Assembly (NCBI GenBank): GCA_020850995.1
Contig: JADZDP010000257.1
Coordinates: 1 to 64,000, forward strand
DNA from: Deltaproteobacteria bacterium
Lineage (GTDB): Bacteria; Myxococcota; UBA727; VGSZ01
Length of the DNA: 64,000 nucleotides
Reading direction: 5' to 3'
Shown: positions 60,797 to 64,000 of the stretch, piece by piece
Position numbering within the stretch: the stretch's first letter is position 1
How the letters are laid out: the number at the start of each line of letters is the position of its first letter
Notes under the pieces: generated by a model
Seen by the model: only the letters and a program-made list of their open reading frames with translations
Databases searched by the model: none
What the model was told of the DNA's origin: nothing
Program-made: the position numbers and the translations under genes

Positions 60797-62134
60797 TCAG
60801 CCGATCGAGAACGTCGACGGCGCCTGCTCGACGCTGACGCCGGACAACAGGCGCACGAAGGTCGCGAGCAAGTGCGGGTCGAACTCGTGCTTCATCTGCG
60901 TGCACAACATCGCCACCGCGACGTCGGGCTTGAAGGCCTCGCGATAGGGACGTGCCGAGGTGAGGGCGTCGAAGGTTGAACAGATACGGATGATGCGACC
61001 GTAGAGCCCGAGGTTCTGCAAGTGCCAGCGCGCCTTGCCGGCCTTCATGTCGTGCTCGATGCGGAAGTAGGGCTGCTTGGCCTCGTGCGCCGCCAAGATG
61101 CAGCGCAGCGCTCCCAGGTCGAGTGGCCGCGCCTTGAGCATCACCTTGGCGGAGATGAACGGGTTCTGCGCGACCACCGTGCGTTCCTGCATGGTCAACG
61201 ATCCGACCTTGTTGATGATGGCCGGGTCGGCGCCCGCCACGCCCACGTCGTGGAACAGGGCTGCGCGTCCGAGATCGAAGAGCTGCTCGCGGCCGAGCCC
61301 GAGCTCCGAGCCGACCACGATCGCCATCAGGCAGGTGTTGACCGAGTGGTACTGCAGGTACTCGTGGCTCTGCCTCGTGGTGGTCATGCCCAAGAACAGG
61401 TTGCGCTCGACGGGGGCGCTCTTGCCGTCTTTGCCCTTCTGCTCCAAGCAAATGTCGACGAAGTCACGCACCAGCCGCACCGCTAGGCTCATGTTGGGCA
61501 GCTCGTCTTTGCCGGCGGTGACCGCGTCGGCGAAGCGCTTCATGTACGTGATGGCGCGCGCGTACACCGCGAACGCGTACTTGCGGCGATCGATCTTGCG
61601 GTTCTGCGCGATCTCGGTCTCGCTGCGCTTGTGCAAGAGCTCGACGATGGTGCGGTACTTGGACACTTTGACGTTGACCAGGCCCTCGAGCGTCTCGAGG
61701 TTCTGCTCGGTCTGCGAGAAGGCGCGCAGGAAGGACTTGAGCTCCTGCACCGTCACCGGCCGCGTGGCCTGCAAGCCACCCATGTCGCGCTCCTTGAGCT
61801 CGTTGGTCAAAGAACGCACGTTCTCGAGCGAGGAGAAGTCGACGGTGATGACGGTGCCGTTCAGGCTCAACACCGTGCCCGCCGCCGCCAGGTCGAACTT
61901 GCCGTCGACGGCGATGACGGTGTTGATGGTCTCGCGCAACTGCTCGAGCGGCTGGCTGAAGATCGCGTTCTCGGCGTCGTACATGCGTACGTTGCGGATC
62001 AACATGTACAGCGTGGTGATGGCCTGCCGCCCCAGCTCTTGCAGCTTGCCCTTGCGGCCCTTGCTCGCCTGCCCCTCGGAGGCGAACAGCGACGGCACGA
62101 GCTGCACCTTGCCGATGGCCTGGCCGCTCGTCAT
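60797..62134 (-). CDS. HD-domain protein related to HD-GYP, degenerate motif
   Basis: This 445-residue protein has an N-terminal helical region ('AITTLYMLIRNVRMYDAENA'). An HD-type domain begins near residue 250 ('SHEYLQYHSVNTCLMAIVVG' ... 'LGRAALFHDVGVA'). The later HD-GYP hallmark (HHE...GxGYP) is replaced by 'CILAAHEAKQPYFRIEHDMK', so cyclic-di-GMP hydrolysis is doubtful. It ends 'LLATFVRLLSGVSVEQAPST'. It starts at ATG 62134 overlapping the stop of the HEAT-type gene (ATGA) and is therefore coupled to it. Confidence 0.82.
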   Translation of the reverse strand: MTSGQAIGKVQLVPSLFASEGQASKGRKGKLQELGRQAITTLYMLIRNVRMYDAENAIFSQPLEQLRETINTVIAVDGKFDLAAAGTVLSLNGTVITVDFSSLENVRSLTNELKERDMGGLQATRPVTVQELKSFLRAFSQTEQNLETLEGLVNVKVSKYRTIVELLHKRSETEIAQNRKIDRRKYAFAVYARAITYMKRFADAVTAGKDELPNMSLAVRLVRDFVDICLEQKGKDGKSAPVERNLFLGMTTTRQSHEYLQYHSVNTCLMAIVVGSELGLGREQLFDLGRAALFHDVGVAGADPAIINKVGSLTMQERTVVAQNPFISAKVMLKARPLDLGALRCILAAHEAKQPYFRIEHDMKAGKARWHLQNLGLYGRIIRICSTFDALTSARPYREAFKPDVAVAMLCTQMKHEFDPHLLATFVRLLSGVSVEQAPSTFSIG

Positions 62135-63936
62135 GCTTGCGCCCCTCCCCCGATGCGCCGCTTGACCTCGAGCGCCGCGGCGGCCGCAGCCTCCAGCACC
62201 TCCTTGGAGTGGTGTTTCTCCCCCTTGGCAACCTCCACCAGGAGCTGGAGCGCGGGCAGACCGGGCGCGGCCTGCAGCGCCGAGATGGCCATCAGCTTGC
62301 GGTCGTCGACCCTGCGGCCGCGCAGCAAACCGCTCTTCTCGGCGAAGATGGCGCGCACCCAGCCCTGCGCCTTGCTGCTCTCGACCTTGGCGAGCGCGCC
62401 GATGAGCGCGCGCTTCTCGCCGTCGGCCTTCTGCTCGAAGTCCTCGGCGTTGACGGCCGAGAGCAGCACGGGCTCGCACATGGTCGGCGGATACTCGGCG
62501 AGCAGGCGCGCCGCGTGGGCGCGCATCTGTGGCACCTCGTGCGTGCGGAAGGTCTCCTCGATGATCTCGAAGCAACGCGCGTCTTTCGTGCGCGCGATGG
62601 TGGTGAGTCCTTCCATGCGCAGCACGGCATTCTCGTGCTTGAGGATGGGTGCGAACAGCGAGACCTTGTCCGGTGGGTTGATGCGGTCGATGATGTAGAG
62701 CAGGTCCTTCGCCAGGTTCGACGACGACGTCGGTAGGCGACGCGCGAAGATGGGCACGCCCTGCTGGCCCACGCTGATCATCACGTCACACACGAGCCGG
62801 CGATGGGGCACCGAGGTCAGCGTGTCGAGCAGGTCGAGCAACTGCAGCGTGACCGTGGGGCCGAGGCGCATCAGGTACCGCGAAAGCCCATCGAGGTCCT
62901 TGGCGCGGCCGCTGTTGAGCGCGGAGCCGATGGAGCGGACGCGCTGTCCCTCGTGCATCAGCAAGAACAGGCGATCGGCGCAGGTCTTGGCCATCTCGCG
63001 GTTGGCCGAGGGCAGCGCCCCGTCGCGCGACGTCATCTCGCACTGATCGAGCAGGCGATCGACCATGCCGAACTGGCCCTCGAGGATCAGGCCGTCGAGC
63101 AGCTGCTCGAAGGCTTGCTCGAGATCGCTCAGCTCACGCTCCGTCGAGGGCATCTTCATGACCTCGAGCAGGATGTTGCAGATGCGGCGCAGCAGATCGC
63201 GCTCGTCGGCCACCACCTCTTGCTGCACGCTCTTGCGGTCGGCGCGGTCGACGGTCTGTTGCGTCACCACGGTCTGTCGGATGGCCTCGAGCTGCTCCAA
63301 GCGCATATCGAGATCGGCGATGCTGACGCGCGCGAAGCCGATGGCGTCGTCGGTGTCGGAGCGCAGCTGATCCTGCAGGAAGGTCAGCACCTTCTCGACC
63401 TCGATCTCGACCTCGCTCTGCTCACCTTCGTCGCCGAGCTCGAAGTCGGCGACCACCACCCACTCGATGCCCTGGAATTCCTGCTTCCACAGGTGGGTGA
63501 CCAGGTCGTCCTTGCCCTCGCCGCGGCGGTAGTCGGTCACCGCCAGGAAGAAGCGCACCAGCTCGAGCGCGCCCACGCCTTCCTTGAAAATCAGCAGCCG
63601 AATGCCGGCCGCCCACAGCGGGTAGATGAGGTTCGTCTCCTGCTGGTCGTCCTCGAAGAGCGGCACGTCGCCCACGACGAAGGTCGAGACCTCGAGCTTG
63701 AACTCGCAGATCTTGTGCACTTGCAGGTAGGCGGCGAGCAGCCCGTGCGCGGTCGCCATGTAGCTCTCGAACTGATCGCTGCGGTGGCGGTTGAAGGCCG
63801 CCTGCTTGATGGCCTTCTTGATCTCGACCAGCACGCGCCGCAGGTGGCCGAGATCGCTGTCGGCCATGCGCTCACTGCGCGCGGCCACCGGCTCTCCGGT
63901 CCCTTCCATGATCGGCTGCGGTACCCGCGTCGTCAC
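62131..63936 (-). CDS. HEAT-repeat-like helical protein
   Basis: This 601-residue all-helical protein has an N-terminal half with 'LGHLRRVLVEIKKAIKQAAF' and 'LLIFKEGVGALELVRFFLAV', then an acidic spacer and a central helical region. The C-terminal half is built of HEAT-like helix pairs ('MEGLTTIARTKDARCFEIIE', 'MRAHAARLLAEYPPTMCEPV', 'KLMAISALQAAPGLPALQLL'). It resembles the N-terminal region of its downstream HD partner in mentioning a short conserved hydrophobic 'YPLW..GI' block. The two overlap by four bases and likely form a complex. The start is GTG 63936; ATG 63909 is an alternative. Confidence 0.75.
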   Translation of the reverse strand: MTTRVPQPIMEGTGEPVAARSERMADSDLGHLRRVLVEIKKAIKQAAFNRHRSDQFESYMATAHGLLAAYLQVHKICEFKLEVSTFVVGDVPLFEDDQQETNLIYPLWAAGIRLLIFKEGVGALELVRFFLAVTDYRRGEGKDDLVTHLWKQEFQGIEWVVVADFELGDEGEQSEVEIEVEKVLTFLQDQLRSDTDDAIGFARVSIADLDMRLEQLEAIRQTVVTQQTVDRADRKSVQQEVVADERDLLRRICNILLEVMKMPSTERELSDLEQAFEQLLDGLILEGQFGMVDRLLDQCEMTSRDGALPSANREMAKTCADRLFLLMHEGQRVRSIGSALNSGRAKDLDGLSRYLMRLGPTVTLQLLDLLDTLTSVPHRRLVCDVMISVGQQGVPIFARRLPTSSSNLAKDLLYIIDRINPPDKVSLFAPILKHENAVLRMEGLTTIARTKDARCFEIIEETFRTHEVPQMRAHAARLLAEYPPTMCEPVLLSAVNAEDFEQKADGEKRALIGALAKVESSKAQGWVRAIFAEKSGLLRGRRVDDRKLMAISALQAAPGLPALQLLVEVAKGEKHHSKEVLEAAAAAALEVKRRIGGGAQA

Positions 63937-64000
63937 GATGGGGCAGTCTACCGGCCCCGGTGCTGGGGAGCCAAAAGCGCGGCGAGGGGCGTGGAAAACG

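Overview
The window is a very GC-rich bacterial chromosome segment packed with genes on both strands. It looks like Myxococcota or a related former Deltaproteobacteria lineage. The evidence is six-base 'Glu-Gly' repeat linkers in five surface lipoproteins, a Ser/Thr protein kinase, PilZ, FHA and sigma-54-activator regulators, and HEAT/HD regulator pairs. No rRNA, tRNA, insertion sequence, prophage or CRISPR array was seen. I cannot name the species.

Layout. 0.4-6.3 kb: an M28-like peptidase homologue, a hypothetical protein, a broken gene and two secreted lipoproteins, one carrying C-type-lectin-like (CTLD) domains. 6.4-10.3 kb: three envelope-glycan glycosyltransferases. 10.5-15.8 kb: a PilZ-receiver protein, a large unknown protein, a Ser/Thr kinase and two small membrane proteins. 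15.8-23.4 kb: a tightly packed minus-strand operon with two paralogous acyl-AMP ligases (one fused to a large unknown domain), an amidohydrolase, an acyl carrier protein, a GNAT acetyltransferase and a GcvT-like folate enzyme. It reads as an uncharacterised carrier-protein biosynthetic system. 23.5-26.8 kb: a GT-C-like membrane protein divergent from a DPM1/GtrA polyprenyl-glycosyltransferase. 26.8-30.2 kb: a Cys-rich lipoprotein, two Gly/Ala-rich exported proteins and a hemerythrin. 30.3-35.3 kb: signalling (FecR protein, response regulator, histidine kinase), an RRM protein and MoaC. 35.3-40.2 kb: two unknown proteins, ZapA and a second CTLD lipoprotein. 40.2-44.4 kb: a membrane protein, an FHA sigma-54 activator, an FHA protein and a carbonic anhydrase. 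44.6-50.9 kb: a translationally coupled plus-strand operon with a GT5 (glycogen-synthase)-like protein, an alanine-racemase-fold PLP enzyme, an M19 dipeptidase homologue with altered metal ligands and an aldehyde dehydrogenase. 51-64 kb: an SUMF1-type lipoprotein and a methyltransferase, an arrestin-like protein, an SRPBCC protein, a GT-C protein, a membrane spermidine-synthase-like protein, a fasciclin protein, a Cys-rich lipoprotein and an HD/HEAT pair.

The most novel observation is a family of four dispersed ~150-bp repeats (near 1.9-2.1, 25.4-25.6, 38.25-38.41 and 53.1-53.26 kb). They share a conserved core and a tetraloop hairpin, and each is bounded by inverted arms. The arm sequences differ between copies, yet each still pairs within its own copy. 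That is the signature of a structured RNA or DNA element rather than of a simple transposon. Three of the four lie in divergent intergenic gaps, oriented toward the 5' end of a gene. The second is a pair of paralogous lipoproteins in which a C-type-lectin domain appears circularly permuted around an intact one. All function calls come from reading motifs; no database search was possible.
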